64,000 nt of DNA from Flavobacterium sp. ENC (GTDB taxonomy: Bacteria > Bacteroidota > Bacteroidia > Flavobacteriales > Flavobacteriaceae), in the NCBI RefSeq assembly GCF_020991415.1, contig NZ_JAJMOY010000001.1:620001-684000 (forward strand). The letters run 5' to 3'. A program made the translations under genes and the position numbers. Below, one piece after another: positions 43,778 through 52,550 of this stretch; position 1 is the first letter of the stretch; each line of letters starts with the position of its first letter. Under the pieces are notes generated by a model. The model was not told where the DNA came from. It did no database searches and was given only the letters and a program-made list of their open reading frames with translations.

Positions 43778-44208
43778 TGGAAACCACTTTAGTGTTAGAA
43801 AAAGAAGCTGTCGAGAATTTACTGCCACAAAAGTTTCCTTTTGTAATGGTAGATAAAATGTATTCGTTTACCGAAAACTCGCTGGTTTCCGGACTAAAAA
43901 TTAAAGACGATAATATATTTTATGACGATAATTTTTTCCTGGAAGCAGGCTTAATTGAGCACATGGCCCAGTCGGTAGCCTTACATACCGGTTACGAGTT
44001 CTTTTTGAAAAATGAAAAAGCACCAACAGGTTATATCGGTTCCATAAAAGAAATTGAAATTAAAAAGCTGCCAAAAATAAACGATACGATTCAGTCTACG
44101 GTAACCATTATACAGGAATTTGCCGGAATCACCCTGGTAGATATCGTAACGACTTTGAACAATGAAGAAATCGCTAACGGACAAATGAAAACCGTTTTAG
44201 CTAAATAA
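43777..44208 (+). CDS. hot-dog dehydratase-like protein (1), FabZ family without active-site His
   Basis: The 143-residue protein has the FabZ opening LLPQKFPFVMVDK and the helix AGLIEHMAQSVALH with Glu61. The GHFPGxPxxPG segment of FabZ, which holds the catalytic His, is replaced by FYDDNFFLEAG. It therefore has only the Glu half of the His/Glu pair. It probably works as a heteromer, perhaps with the His-containing protein at 57010. The start at 43777 overlaps darB by one base; an earlier TTG is less likely. Confidence 0.85.
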   Translation: METTLVLEKEAVENLLPQKFPFVMVDKMYSFTENSLVSGLKIKDDNIFYDDNFFLEAGLIEHMAQSVALHTGYEFFLKNEKAPTGYIGSIKEIEIKKLPKINDTIQSTVTIIQEFAGITLVDIVTTLNNEEIANGQMKTVLAK

Positions 44209-44218
44209 TAATACTTGT

Positions 44219-44686
44219 ATGAGAACCGCTGTTGACATCCAGAATTATTTACCGCACCGGCCACCTTTGCTCATGGTCGACTTAATTCTGAATGTAGATG
44301 CCAGTTTTGTAGAAACCGTGTTTTTGATAAGAGAAGACAATATTTTTGTCAGCAACGGTGTTTTTATCGAAGCCGGTCTCATAGAAAATACCGCACAAAC
44401 CTGTTCTGCCATAGTCGGGAAAAAATATTTTTTTGACGAGAACGGTTCAGAAAATGAAAACATACATGTAATTGGTTTTATCAGCGCCATAAAAAACCTG
44501 AAAATACACCAACTGCCAAAAGCTTACGATACTATTATTACGCGGGCAAACCTGGTTTCAAAATTTGAAGGCGACGATTATACTTTATGCACCATGAGCT
44601 GCGAAAGCTTACTGGGAGATAAAAAACTTTTAGAATGCGAAATTAATTTGTTCATTCAAAAAACAATTTCGACTGTAGTATCCTAA
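44219..44686 (+). CDS. hot-dog dehydratase-like protein (2), FabZ family without active-site His
   Basis: The 155 residues open with YLPHRPPLLMVDLIL and keep AGLIENTAQTCSAI with Glu56. As in the gene before it, the GHFPG segment is lost (FVSNGVFIEAG). It is a paralogue of the protein at 43777, 10 bp downstream of it. It is either a structural partner or the Glu-donating half of a dehydratase. Confidence 0.84.
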   Translation: MRTAVDIQNYLPHRPPLLMVDLILNVDASFVETVFLIREDNIFVSNGVFIEAGLIENTAQTCSAIVGKKYFFDENGSENENIHVIGFISAIKNLKIHQLPKAYDTIITRANLVSKFEGDDYTLCTMSCESLLGDKKLLECEINLFIQKTISTVVS

Positions 44687-44709
44687 TTTCAATCGAAAAC
44701 TAAACGGTC

Positions 44710-45123
44710 ATGGAAAAAGAAAAAGTACCACAAGACACAAGCAACTTAACTAAAAATAACGTCAAAGAGCTTTTGTATGCCACCGATGAAAACGGTGATT
44801 ACACCACAACTTTAAGTACCGGTTGGGAACCCAAGACCATTGCACTTTCAAATTCCATAGATGATATTAATGAAAGGATTGCCGAAGCAAAAAGGCAGGT
44901 CGAAACCGGCGAAGCAAGTCCGATTTGTTATTATATGGAACGCAACAAAATGGATTTGACGATTTTGGCAAGTTATGTCGGAATGTGGAAATGGCGCGTG
45001 AAAAGACATTTTAAGCCAGCCGTTTTTGCCAAATTAAACGATACCATTTTACAGAAATATGCCGACGCTTTTGAAATAACAATAGCCGAACTAAAAAACA
45101 TCAAAAAGACTAATGCAGACTAA
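44710..45123 (+). CDS. conserved cluster protein of unknown function, HTH-like C-terminus
   Basis: The 137 residues are hydrophilic. The C-terminal half (MDLTILASYVGMWKWRVKRH, then LNDTILQKYADAFEITIAELKN) resembles the fold of XRE helix-turn-helix domains but is not a clear DNA binder. It overlaps the BtrH-like gene by 11 bp, so the two are translated together. It may support that enzyme. I do not recognise a function. Confidence 0.7.
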   Translation: MEKEKVPQDTSNLTKNNVKELLYATDENGDYTTTLSTGWEPKTIALSNSIDDINERIAEAKRQVETGEASPICYYMERNKMDLTILASYVGMWKWRVKRHFKPAVFAKLNDTILQKYADAFEITIAELKNIKKTNAD

Positions 45124-46111
45124 TTTCACACATCATCAATCTGCCCATTGCGAGAATGGAGTAGCTTCGAATTTGTTAAAAAACAGCGGACTGAACATCA
45201 GTGAACCGATGGTTTTTGGGATTGGTTCCGGGCTTTTTTTCGTGTACCTGCCCTTTATAAAAGTAAATCACGCCCCGGCAATCAGCTACAGAACGCTGCC
45301 CGGACAGATTTTCAATAAGGTGGCAAGACGTTTAAACCTTAAAATAAAAAGACAAAAATTCTCTTCTGCAACAAATGCAAATGCGGCATTAGACGCGAAT
45401 TTAAAAAACAATATTCCGACAGGATTACAAGTTGGCGTATATCACCTGAGTTATTTTCCGGATGAATACCGCTTTCATTTTAACGCTCATAACCTGGTCG
45501 TTTACGGCAAAACCGATACCGATTATTTAGTAAGCGACCCTGTAATGGAAACGGTTACGACCTTAACCCATGACGAATTAGACAAGGTTCGTTTTGCCAA
45601 AGGTGCTTTTGCGCCACGCGGGCAAATGTACTATCCGATTCAGGTTCCAAAAGAAGTCGATCTGAAGAGTGCTATCATAAAAGGAATCAAAAATACGTGT
45701 CGTGATATGCTGGCTCCAATGCCAATCGTGGGTGTACGCGGAATTAAATTTGTATCGAAACAAATCAGAAAATGGCCTGTAAAACACGGCACTAAAAAAG
45801 CCAATCATTACCTGGCGCAAATGGTTCGCATGCAGGAAGAAATTGGTACCGGAGGCGGTGGTTTCCGTTTTATTTATGCTGCTTTTTTACAGGAAGCTTC
45901 AGTGATTCTGAATAATGAAGAATTGAAAGTGCTTTCAAAGGAAATGACCCAAATTGGCGATTCATGGCGTGATTTTGCCGTAGAAGCTTCCCGTATTTAT
46001 AAAAACAGAAGTGTCAAGGAAGATGCCTACAATACTATTGCCGATGAACTTCTGGACATTGCCAACAGAGAAGAAATCTTTTTCAAAAAACTAAAAAAAG
46101 CCATTAGCTAA
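45113..46111 (+). CDS. BtrH-like acyltransferase
   Basis: The 332-residue protein begins with HHQSAHCENGVASNLLKNSGL; His12-Cys13-Glu14 match the BtrH N-terminal domain. A DUF4872-like C-terminal helical part follows (about 190-332; GGGGFRFIYAAFLQEAS, ISRDFAVEASRI-like). In butirosin synthesis BtrH moves an acyl group from an ACP to an aminoglycoside. By analogy it may move the polyene acyl chain from ACP to the dialkylresorcinol hydroxyl, forming the flexirubin ester. This is inference. Confidence 0.82.
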   Translation: MQTNFTHHQSAHCENGVASNLLKNSGLNISEPMVFGIGSGLFFVYLPFIKVNHAPAISYRTLPGQIFNKVARRLNLKIKRQKFSSATNANAALDANLKNNIPTGLQVGVYHLSYFPDEYRFHFNAHNLVVYGKTDTDYLVSDPVMETVTTLTHDELDKVRFAKGAFAPRGQMYYPIQVPKEVDLKSAIIKGIKNTCRDMLAPMPIVGVRGIKFVSKQIRKWPVKHGTKKANHYLAQMVRMQEEIGTGGGGFRFIYAAFLQEASVILNNEELKVLSKEMTQIGDSWRDFAVEASRIYKNRSVKEDAYNTIADELLDIANREEIFFKKLKKAIS

Positions 46112-46118
46112 ACATATT

Positions 46119-46871
46119 TTGCAGCCCATTATAAAAATAGAATCCCTCTCGAAAAAGTACAAAGATGCAGATCTGTATTCTTTGAACGATTTTTCGCTGA
46201 ACATATACGAAGGCCAGATTTTCGGATTATTAGGTCCGAACGGTGCCGGAAAAACCACTTTGATTTCCATGCTTTGCGGACTGGTAAAACCTACCTCAGG
46301 GCATTTTTCCATAAATGATCTGAACTACACAGACCATTCTTCAAAAATTAAAAAAATTATTGGCGTTGTACCACAGGAATATGCCTTATATCCAACCTTA
46401 ACCGCGAGGGAAAACCTGCATTATTTTGGAAGCATGTACGGCCTGAAAGGTTCGTATCTGAAAGATAAAGTAGTCGAAACGTTAGATCTTCTGGGGCTTT
46501 TGAAATTCGCAGACAAACGTATCGAAACCTTCTCGGGCGGAATGAAACGAAGAGTCAATCTGATTGCCGGAATCCTGCACAATCCAAAAGTTTTGTTTCT
46601 CGATGAACCAACCGTAGGGGTTGACGTTCACTCCAAAAATGCGATTATAGATTATTTGAAATTATTAAACGAACAAGGAACTACTATTATATATACTTCA
46701 CATCATTTGGCCGAAGCCGAAGATTTCTGTACCAACATCGCCATTCTGGACCAGGGCAGCATTTATGCGCAGGGCACACCTTCGGGTTTGATTGCTTCTA
46801 CCGCTGAAGCCGGAAATCTCGAAGACGTTTTTATTTCACTAACCGGTAAAAACTTAAGAGATGGTATATAA
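46119..46871 (+). CDS. ABC transporter ATP-binding protein
   Basis: The 250-residue ATPase has Walker A GPNGAGKTT (about 40-48), signature FSGGMKRRV, and Walker B VLFLDEPTVGVD. It is of the export type paired with ABC-2 permeases. No ATG is available before the Walker A region; translation most likely starts at the TTG at 46119 (QPIIKIESLSKKY). It overlaps the permease gene by 11 bp. It probably exports the pigment or an intermediate. Confidence 0.9.
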   Translation: MQPIIKIESLSKKYKDADLYSLNDFSLNIYEGQIFGLLGPNGAGKTTLISMLCGLVKPTSGHFSINDLNYTDHSSKIKKIIGVVPQEYALYPTLTARENLHYFGSMYGLKGSYLKDKVVETLDLLGLLKFADKRIETFSGGMKRRVNLIAGILHNPKVLFLDEPTVGVDVHSKNAIIDYLKLLNEQGTTIIYTSHHLAEAEDFCTNIAILDQGSIYAQGTPSGLIASTAEAGNLEDVFISLTGKNLRDGI

Positions 46872-48144
46872 AATCTGGATGTCGGTCGTAAAAGAATTTT
46901 TACTGCTTAAACGCGATTTAGGCGGTTTAATTATTTTGTTTATCATGCCGCTGGTGCTTGTCATCACGGTTACTTTAATACAAGACAGTACTTTTAAAAC
47001 CATTAGCGATAGCAAAATTCCGATTTTACTGGTTGACAATGACAAAGGTTCAGTCTCTAAAACTGTTTTTGATAATCTCGAAAAAAGCAATTTGTTTAGC
47101 GTGGTTACTCAGATTGACAATAAACCCATTACGGAAGAAGTTGCCAAAGAAGCTGTTTACAAAGGAAAATTTCAATTGGCGATTGTAATTCCGAAAAACC
47201 TGAGTGTCGATTTGCAGACCAAAATTGATCAGAATGTAGCCAAAATTGTCAGCAGTATGGGGTTAACCGACAGCACGGCAACGGCAGCACCTTCGAAAAT
47301 AATCAAAGAAAAAGAAGTGAAATTGTATTTTGATCCGGCGGTTCAGATGAGTTTCAAAAATGCGGTCATGAATGCTATTGATAAAATGATTTCGCAAATC
47401 GAGACCAAATCCATTTACACCACTTTTCAGAATCAGTTAGGAGAAGGTACCGCTTCATTCGAACAAAAGAGTTTTATTACGTTCAAAGAAATCATTCCGA
47501 GAATAAACAACAAAGAAATTCGTCCCAATTCGGTGCAGCATAACGTTCCGGCCTGGACGCTTTTTGCCATATTTTTTATTGTAATTCCGTTGTCTATCAA
47601 TATCGTAAAAGAAAAATCACAAGGTACCTTTGTACGATTGCTAACCAATCCGGTTTCTAACCTGATTGTCATCATCGGAAAAACCATTACGTATTCTGCA
47701 ATCTGCATGATTCAGTTTTATATGATGGTGGCGGTTGCAATTTTTCTGTTTCCGCATATTGGCCTGCCTCCTTTAAATATCGAAGGACATTTGTTTTTAA
47801 TGAGTGTTGTAGCGTTGTTTTCCGGATTTGCCGCAATCGGATTCGGAATTTTATTGGGAACCGTAGCCAGCACGCAAGAACAATCTGCGCCGTTTGGTGC
47901 CACGAGTGTGCTCATTTTAGCGGCCGTTGGCGGTGTCTGGGTGCCTGTTTTTGCTATGCCGAAAATTATGCAGGTCATAGCCAAATCATCCCCAATGAAC
48001 TGGGGACTCGAAGCCTTTTACGATGTTTTATTGCGCAACGTAACATTATTAGAAATCATTCCAAAAATAAGTTTATTGTTTTTGTTTTTTATCATCACCA
48101 CCTCCATCGCATTATTTTATGACAAAAAGAAAAGAACAGTTTAA
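46861..48144 (+). CDS. ABC-2 type permease
   Basis: The 427 residues have one N-terminal membrane segment (about 19-41), a large periplasmic domain (about 45-235), and five membrane segments in the C-terminal half (WTLFAIFFIVIPLSINIVKEKSQGTF etc.). This is the ABC-2 layout. It overlaps the ATPase gene by 11 bp and the next gene by 26 bp. Pigment transport to the outer membrane is the natural assumption. Confidence 0.9.
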   Translation: MVYKIWMSVVKEFLLLKRDLGGLIILFIMPLVLVITVTLIQDSTFKTISDSKIPILLVDNDKGSVSKTVFDNLEKSNLFSVVTQIDNKPITEEVAKEAVYKGKFQLAIVIPKNLSVDLQTKIDQNVAKIVSSMGLTDSTATAAPSKIIKEKEVKLYFDPAVQMSFKNAVMNAIDKMISQIETKSIYTTFQNQLGEGTASFEQKSFITFKEIIPRINNKEIRPNSVQHNVPAWTLFAIFFIVIPLSINIVKEKSQGTFVRLLTNPVSNLIVIIGKTITYSAICMIQFYMMVAVAIFLFPHIGLPPLNIEGHLFLMSVVALFSGFAAIGFGILLGTVASTQEQSAPFGATSVLILAAVGGVWVPVFAMPKIMQVIAKSSPMNWGLEAFYDVLLRNVTLLEIIPKISLLFLFFIITTSIALFYDKKKRTV

Positions 48145-48568
48145 CGAAGCCACTGACCTGACGGTAACGCACGAAATCAGAATTCGTTTTAACGAAACTG
48201 ATCCGCTTGGCATTGTCTGGCATGGAAATTACATTACCTATTTTGAGGATGGACGGGAAGCGTTTGGCCGCCAGCACGGACTTACCTATCTGGATATTGG
48301 CAACACGGGTTACACGACCCCAATTGTAAAATCAAAATGTGAACATAAATTATCACTCCGTTATGGCGATGTGGTCACGATAGAAACCACAGTAGTAGAT
48401 ACGCCTGCGGCCAAAATGATTTACCGTTTTAAAATAATAGATGCAAAAGGCGAAATAGCCTGTACCGGCGAAACCGTGCAGGTATTTTTAGACGGCGACG
48501 GAAATTTAATGCTGACCAATCCCCCTTTTTACGAAGAGTGGAAAAGAAAAGTAGGCTTATTAAAGTAG
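48119..48568 (+). CDS. hot-dog acyl-CoA/ACP thioesterase (4HBT type)
   Basis: The 149-residue protein has the thioesterase signature FNETDPLGIVWHGNYITYFEDGREAF, with catalytic Asp in NETDPLG. 4HBT-type enzymes hydrolyse acyl-thioesters. Here it may release or proofread chains from the cluster ACPs. It overlaps the permease gene by 26 bp. The 106-bp gap after it contains short repeats (GTTAATCCGTTTAATCCGT). Confidence 0.88.
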   Translation: MTKRKEQFNEATDLTVTHEIRIRFNETDPLGIVWHGNYITYFEDGREAFGRQHGLTYLDIGNTGYTTPIVKSKCEHKLSLRYGDVVTIETTVVDTPAAKMIYRFKIIDAKGEIACTGETVQVFLDGDGNLMLTNPPFYEEWKRKVGLLK

Positions 48569-48674
48569 AACACGAATTTCACGAATTAGCACAAATTACA
48601 AAATAAAAAACCTGTGTTAATCCGTTTAATCCGTACAATCTGTGGCCTATTTATAGACCATAAAAAAAGAAAAA

Positions 48675-49814
48675 ATGACAAGAGCAGTCTATATCACTGA
48701 AACCAATTGTATAACGCCTTTAGGGTTTGATGTCAAATCGAATACCGAAGCAATTCTTCGTGGTGATTCCGGTATTCAGCTGCACGAAGATCTTTCTTTG
48801 ATGCCGATACCGTTTTATGCTTCCATTATCAATAATGAAAAACTAAACAGTGCTTTTGAGAAAATCAGTACTGACAAAAAATATTCCCGTCTGGAGAAAA
48901 TGATGATTATGGCTTTAGAACCGATTATCAAAAATTCAGGAATTGAATTAAATTCAAAAACAGCCTTTATACTTTCGACTACAAAAGGAAATGTTACGGC
49001 ATTAAAAGAGAATTCAGAAGAAAGTTTCAATAATGCTCATTTAGATGTCCTGGCAAAAAATGTTGCAGGTTTCTTCGGATTTCAGACGCAGCCCATTGTG
49101 GTTTCGAATGCCTGTGTTTCCGGAATTTTAGCCGTCTCCGTAGCCAAAAGATTAATTCAGTCGGAGCTGTATGACAACGCTTTTGTCATTGCCGGCGATG
49201 AAGTTTCGGAGTTTGTTTTATCCGGATTTAATGCGTTTCAGGCCATGAGTGATCTGCCTTGCAAGCCGTATTCTAAAAACAGAACCGGTGTAAGTTTAGG
49301 CGAAGCAACGGCTGCAGTTTTAGTTTCAGCGGATGCCACAAATGCAAAAGTAAAAGTGATCGGAGACAGTTCGATAAACGATGCCAATCATATTTCCGGT
49401 CCTTCCAGAACAGGTGAAGGTTTGTACCGAAGTATACAGAATGCTTTGAAAGAAGCGCAAATTGAAACCGACAAATTAGATTATATCTCAGCACACGGAA
49501 CTGCCACTCCATTCAATGACGAAATGGAGGCCATTGCCCTAAATCGTTTAGGTTTACAAAATGTTCCGATAAATAGTTTAAAAGGATTTTATGGGCATAC
49601 CTTAGGTGCTTCGGGATTGTTAGAAACCGTAATCGCCATTGAATCTGCCAGCCAGAATCTGCTTTTTGAATCAAAAGGTTTTGATGAAATTGGTGTAAGT
49701 GAAACTATAAATGTAATTGAGAAGAATGAAAAGGCAACTATTGAGTTTTTCCTGAAGACGGCTTCCGGATTTGGAGGTTGTAATACGGCTGTTGTTTTTG
49801 AAAAAGTGAAATGA
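48675..49814 (+). CDS. beta-ketoacyl-ACP synthase (KAS II type, second)
   Basis: The 379-residue condensing enzyme has Cys147 (VVSNACVSGILA), His in SAHGTATPFNDE and His in GFYGHTLGASGLLE. The triad is complete. It is shorter and more diverged than the KAS at 37609, so it may serve a different chain, such as the alkyl parts of the resorcinol. A 308-bp gap follows with a small opposite-strand ORF. Confidence 0.88.
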   Translation: MTRAVYITETNCITPLGFDVKSNTEAILRGDSGIQLHEDLSLMPIPFYASIINNEKLNSAFEKISTDKKYSRLEKMMIMALEPIIKNSGIELNSKTAFILSTTKGNVTALKENSEESFNNAHLDVLAKNVAGFFGFQTQPIVVSNACVSGILAVSVAKRLIQSELYDNAFVIAGDEVSEFVLSGFNAFQAMSDLPCKPYSKNRTGVSLGEATAAVLVSADATNAKVKVIGDSSINDANHISGPSRTGEGLYRSIQNALKEAQIETDKLDYISAHGTATPFNDEMEAIALNRLGLQNVPINSLKGFYGHTLGASGLLETVIAIESASQNLLFESKGFDEIGVSETINVIEKNEKATIEFFLKTASGFGGCNTAVVFEKVK

Positions 49815-49823
49815 AATGGAAAA

Positions 49824-50012
49824 TTATTCTTTTGTAAAAAATGCTTTTCCTTTTATTTCTTTTTCTTTTAAAATGGCATCCAAAATTTTAATAATCGTTG
49901 GTTTTGAAACATGTTGGTTTTCTAAAGACATTGTAGAAAATACAGTATTAGTAAGCACTTTTGACAAAAAGCTTTTTTGTTTTAACTGCGGATATTTTTC
50001 GTAGAATTTCAT
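49824..50012 (-). CDS. small hypothetical protein, opposite strand
   Basis: The 62-residue lysine-rich product (MKFYEKYPQLKQKSFLSKVL, then SKPTIIKILDAILKEKEIKG) is the only minus-strand candidate inside the long plus-strand pigment operons. A -7-like box TAAATTTG lies at 50027-50020, close to its ATG. The opposite strand is also open here (49816-50004), but that frame looks like its shadow. No family is recognised. Confidence 0.4.
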   Translation of the reverse strand: MKFYEKYPQLKQKSFLSKVLTNTVFSTMSLENQHVSKPTIIKILDAILKEKEIKGKAFFTKE

Positions 50013-50122
50013 AACTTGACAAATTTATAAAAAAACAATGACAAATACAGTTTAACAGCTAAGTATGTTATTCTCAATCAGGAAAAAATCATACTGATCC
50101 ATTTGTATTAGCAATCAAAACA

Positions 50123-50740
50123 ATGACTCAAAAAACCAACATACAATCCTGCATCACCATCCAAAACAACGAAATTGTTTTGAACGGAATTTCGGTATTC
50201 AAAATCGAACCCACCGATTTTGCGGATTTCTCGAAACAAGCCTATCGTAATTTTGACCTGCAATACCCCAAGTTTTTCAAAATGGATGCTTTGAGCAAAC
50301 TGGCTTTTTTAGGATCAGAATTGCTTTTGAGCCCCATAACTTCTTCGGCTGAACAGGAAAATAATATTGCGCTGGTTCTGGCCAATAAATCCTCCAGTTT
50401 AGATACCGATGTAAAATATCAGGAATCTATTTCAGAGCAGGAAAACTACTTTCCGAGTCCGGCGGTTTTCGTTTATACGCTGCCAAATATTTGTCTGGGC
50501 GAAATAAGTATCCGCCATCAGCTGAAAAGTGAAAATTCTTTCTTTATATTTGATGCCTTTAACACTGAATTTATGTCTAATTATTCTAATATTCTTCTGA
50601 ATTCGAATAAGGCAGACCTGGTTCTTTGCGGTTGGGTAGAATTTTTTAATGACGATTACAAAGCGTTTCTTTGCACCATCAGTAAAGAAGAAAGCACGAA
50701 ATATACAAACGAAACTATCAATACATTATACAATCAATAA
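50123..50740 (+). CDS. KS-like N-terminal domain protein (no active-site Cys)
   Basis: The 205 residues match the stand-alone beta-ketoacyl synthase N-terminal-like domain found in aryl polyene clusters ([19 protein letters not shown] start of core; [25 protein letters not shown]). There is no Cys nucleophile and no second half of the thiolase fold. It is probably a structural or chain-length partner. It sits 2 bp before an ACP gene. Confidence 0.8.
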   Translation: MTQKTNIQSCITIQNNEIVLNGISVFKIEPTDFADFSKQAYRNFDLQYPKFFKMDALSKLAFLGSELLLSPITSSAEQENNIALVLANKSSSLDTDVKYQESISEQENYFPSPAVFVYTLPNICLGEISIRHQLKSENSFFIFDAFNTEFMSNYSNILLNSNKADLVLCGWVEFFNDDYKAFLCTISKEESTKYTNETINTLYNQ

Positions 50741-50742
50741 TC

Positions 50743-51000
50743 ATGGAAGCATTAAAACTGGAATTAAAAAATAAAATCATTACAACGTTAAACCTTGAAG
50801 ATATCGCTGTGGAAGATATTGCAGATAACGACGCTTTATTTGGAGATGGTTTAGGTTTGGACTCGATTGATGCCCTTGAATTAATCGTGATATTAGATAA
50901 GGATTACGGAATTAAACTGGTAGACCCGAAAGAAGGGAAAACCATTTTCCAATCGATCGAATCTATGGCGGCTTACATCAGCGCTAACAGAACGAAATAG
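50743..51000 (+). CDS. acyl carrier protein of the pigment cluster (2)
   Basis: The 85-residue ACP carries phosphopantetheine on Ser41 (GLGLDSIDALELIV). Its last codons (SANRTK-stop) are part of a tandem duplication; a copy of this coding end lies at 51147. It follows the KS-like protein by 2 bp and precedes two KS genes. It probably serves the polyene elongation. Confidence 0.92.
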   Translation: MEALKLELKNKIITTLNLEDIAVEDIADNDALFGDGLGLDSIDALELIVILDKDYGIKLVDPKEGKTIFQSIESMAAYISANRTK

Positions 51001-51310
51001 ATTTTTAGATCGTTAGACTTCTTGGATTTTTAGATTTCTTAGATAAGAATATCCAAAAATCTAATTTTAAAATAGTTTTAAACTTTGGCAAATAAAAAGA
51101 ATAGTCTAAAAATCGAACAATCTAAGAAGTCTTATAATCCAAATTAGCGCTAACAGAACAAAATAGATTTTCAGATCGTTAGACTTCTTAGATTTTTAGA
51201 TTTCTTCGATAAGTAATATTCAAAAATCTAATTTTAAAATAGTTTTTTTAAACTTTAGCGAAACAGAAAGAATAATCTAAAAATCCAACAATCCAAGAAG
51301 TCTGAAAATC
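50981..51310 (+). repeat. 166-bp tandem duplication covering the ACP 3' end, with TCTAAGAAGTCTAA repeats
   Basis: GCGCTAACAGAAC occurs at 50981 and again at 51147, an offset of 166 bp. The sequence after both copies stays alignable for about 150 bp (TAGATTTTTAGATCGTTAGACTTCTT..., CAATCTAAGAAGTCT). The copied end of the ACP gene is untranslated. The AT-rich words are those seen at 1398-1602. This fills the 350-bp gap before the next KS gene. Confidence 0.82.
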
Positions 51311-51350
51311 TAAGCAAGTCTAATAATCTAATCATCTAAGAAGTCTAATA

Positions 51351-52550
51351 ATGAAAGGTGTTGCAATAACAGGAATGGGAATTATCTCTTCGATTGGAAA
51401 TTCAGTTGAGGAAAATTTAGATTCATTATTACATGAAAATCGTGCCATTACCCGTGTCCGGAATATTACAACGATTCATGCCGACATTAATAAGGTAGGG
51501 GAAATTAAAAAAACCAATCCGGAACTGATTGACGAATTGGATCTTCCGACGGATAATAATTTCTCGAGAACGGCTATGATTGGCACTTTTGCAGCAAAAC
51601 AGGCTGTCGAAAATGCCGGAATTACAGCTATAAACGAATTCAGGACCGGACTAATTTCGGCTACAAGTGTGGGCGGAATGGACATGACGGAAAAATATTA
51701 TTATGATTATTTCGAAAAGCCGGAACTTGTAAAATATATTAGCTGTCATGACGGTGGCGATGTTGCCGATAAAATTGCTTCAGAGTTGGGTCTAAAGGGA
51801 ATGGTAACGACAATCAGTACCGCTTGTTCATCGGCTGCGAACTCCATTATGCTGGGCGCGCGATTGATAAAAAGCGGAAAACTGGACCGTGTTATTGTGG
51901 GCGGAGCCGATGCTTTGGCAAAATTCACCATCAACGGATTTAAGACTTTAATGATTTTATCCGACGATTATAACAAACCTTTTGATAACAACCGTAAAGG
52001 TTTGAATCTGGGAGAAGCTGCAGCCTATCTGGTTTTGGAATCCGATGAAATTGTACAAAAACAAAACAAAAAAGTCCTCGCCAGGGTTTCCGGCTACGGA
52101 AATGCAAACGATGCTTTTCATCAGACTGCTTCCTCAGAAAACGGGGACGGCGCTTACCTGGCGATGAAAAAAGCTTTTGAAGTTTCAGGTTTGAAACCTT
52201 CTGAAATAGATTATATCAACGTACACGGAACGGCAACTCCCAATAACGATTTGTCTGAAGGAAGAGCAATACTTCGTATTTACGGAGAGGAGAAAGTCCC
52301 TGATTTTAGTTCGACAAAACCTTTTACAGGACATACCCTGGCAGCAGCAGCGGCCATTGAAGCGGTTTATAGTGTCCTGGCCATTCAGAATAATGTGGTG
52401 TATCCGAATATGAATTTCGAAACTCCGATGGAAGAATTTGATTTGCAGCCACAAACTTCCTTAAAAAATAAAAACATCGATCACGTTTTATCTAATTCTT
52501 TTGGATTTGGAGGAAACTGTTCTACCCTTATATTTTCAAAAAGCGAATGA
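51351..52550 (+). CDS. beta-ketoacyl-ACP synthase (KAS II type, third; ApeO-like)
   Basis: The 399 residues contain the full triad: Cys159 (ISTACSSAANSI), His292 (NVHGTATPNND) and His328 (FTGHTLAAAA). It overlaps the next KS-like gene by 4 bp (ATGA). This KS plus Cys-less partner arrangement is typical of aryl polyene synthesis and of type II polyketide KS/CLF pairs. It is the best candidate for the main polyene-elongating enzyme. Confidence 0.92.
   Translation: MKGVAITGMGIISSIGNSVEENLDSLLHENRAITRVRNITTIHADINKVGEIKKTNPELIDELDLPTDNNFSRTAMIGTFAAKQAVENAGITAINEFRTGLISATSVGGMDMTEKYYYDYFEKPELVKYISCHDGGDVADKIASELGLKGMVTTISTACSSAANSIMLGARLIKSGKLDRVIVGGADALAKFTINGFKTLMILSDDYNKPFDNNRKGLNLGEAAAYLVLESDEIVQKQNKKVLARVSGYGNANDAFHQTASSENGDGAYLAMKKAFEVSGLKPSEIDYINVHGTATPNNDLSEGRAILRIYGEEKVPDFSSTKPFTGHTLAAAAAIEAVYSVLAIQNNVVYPNMNFETPMEEFDLQPQTSLKNKNIDHVLSNSFGFGGNCSTLIFSKSE

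Noticed and set aside
48569..48674. Repeat words GTTAATCCGTTTAATCCGT between thioesterase and KAS genes
   Set aside because: Short, single occurrence in the window and no structure; common intergenic debris in this group, so not listed as a feature.
49816..50004. Plus-strand 62-codon frame after the second KAS gene
   Set aside because: It is the antisense of the minus-strand candidate, Phe- and Ile-rich, with no recognisable start context.
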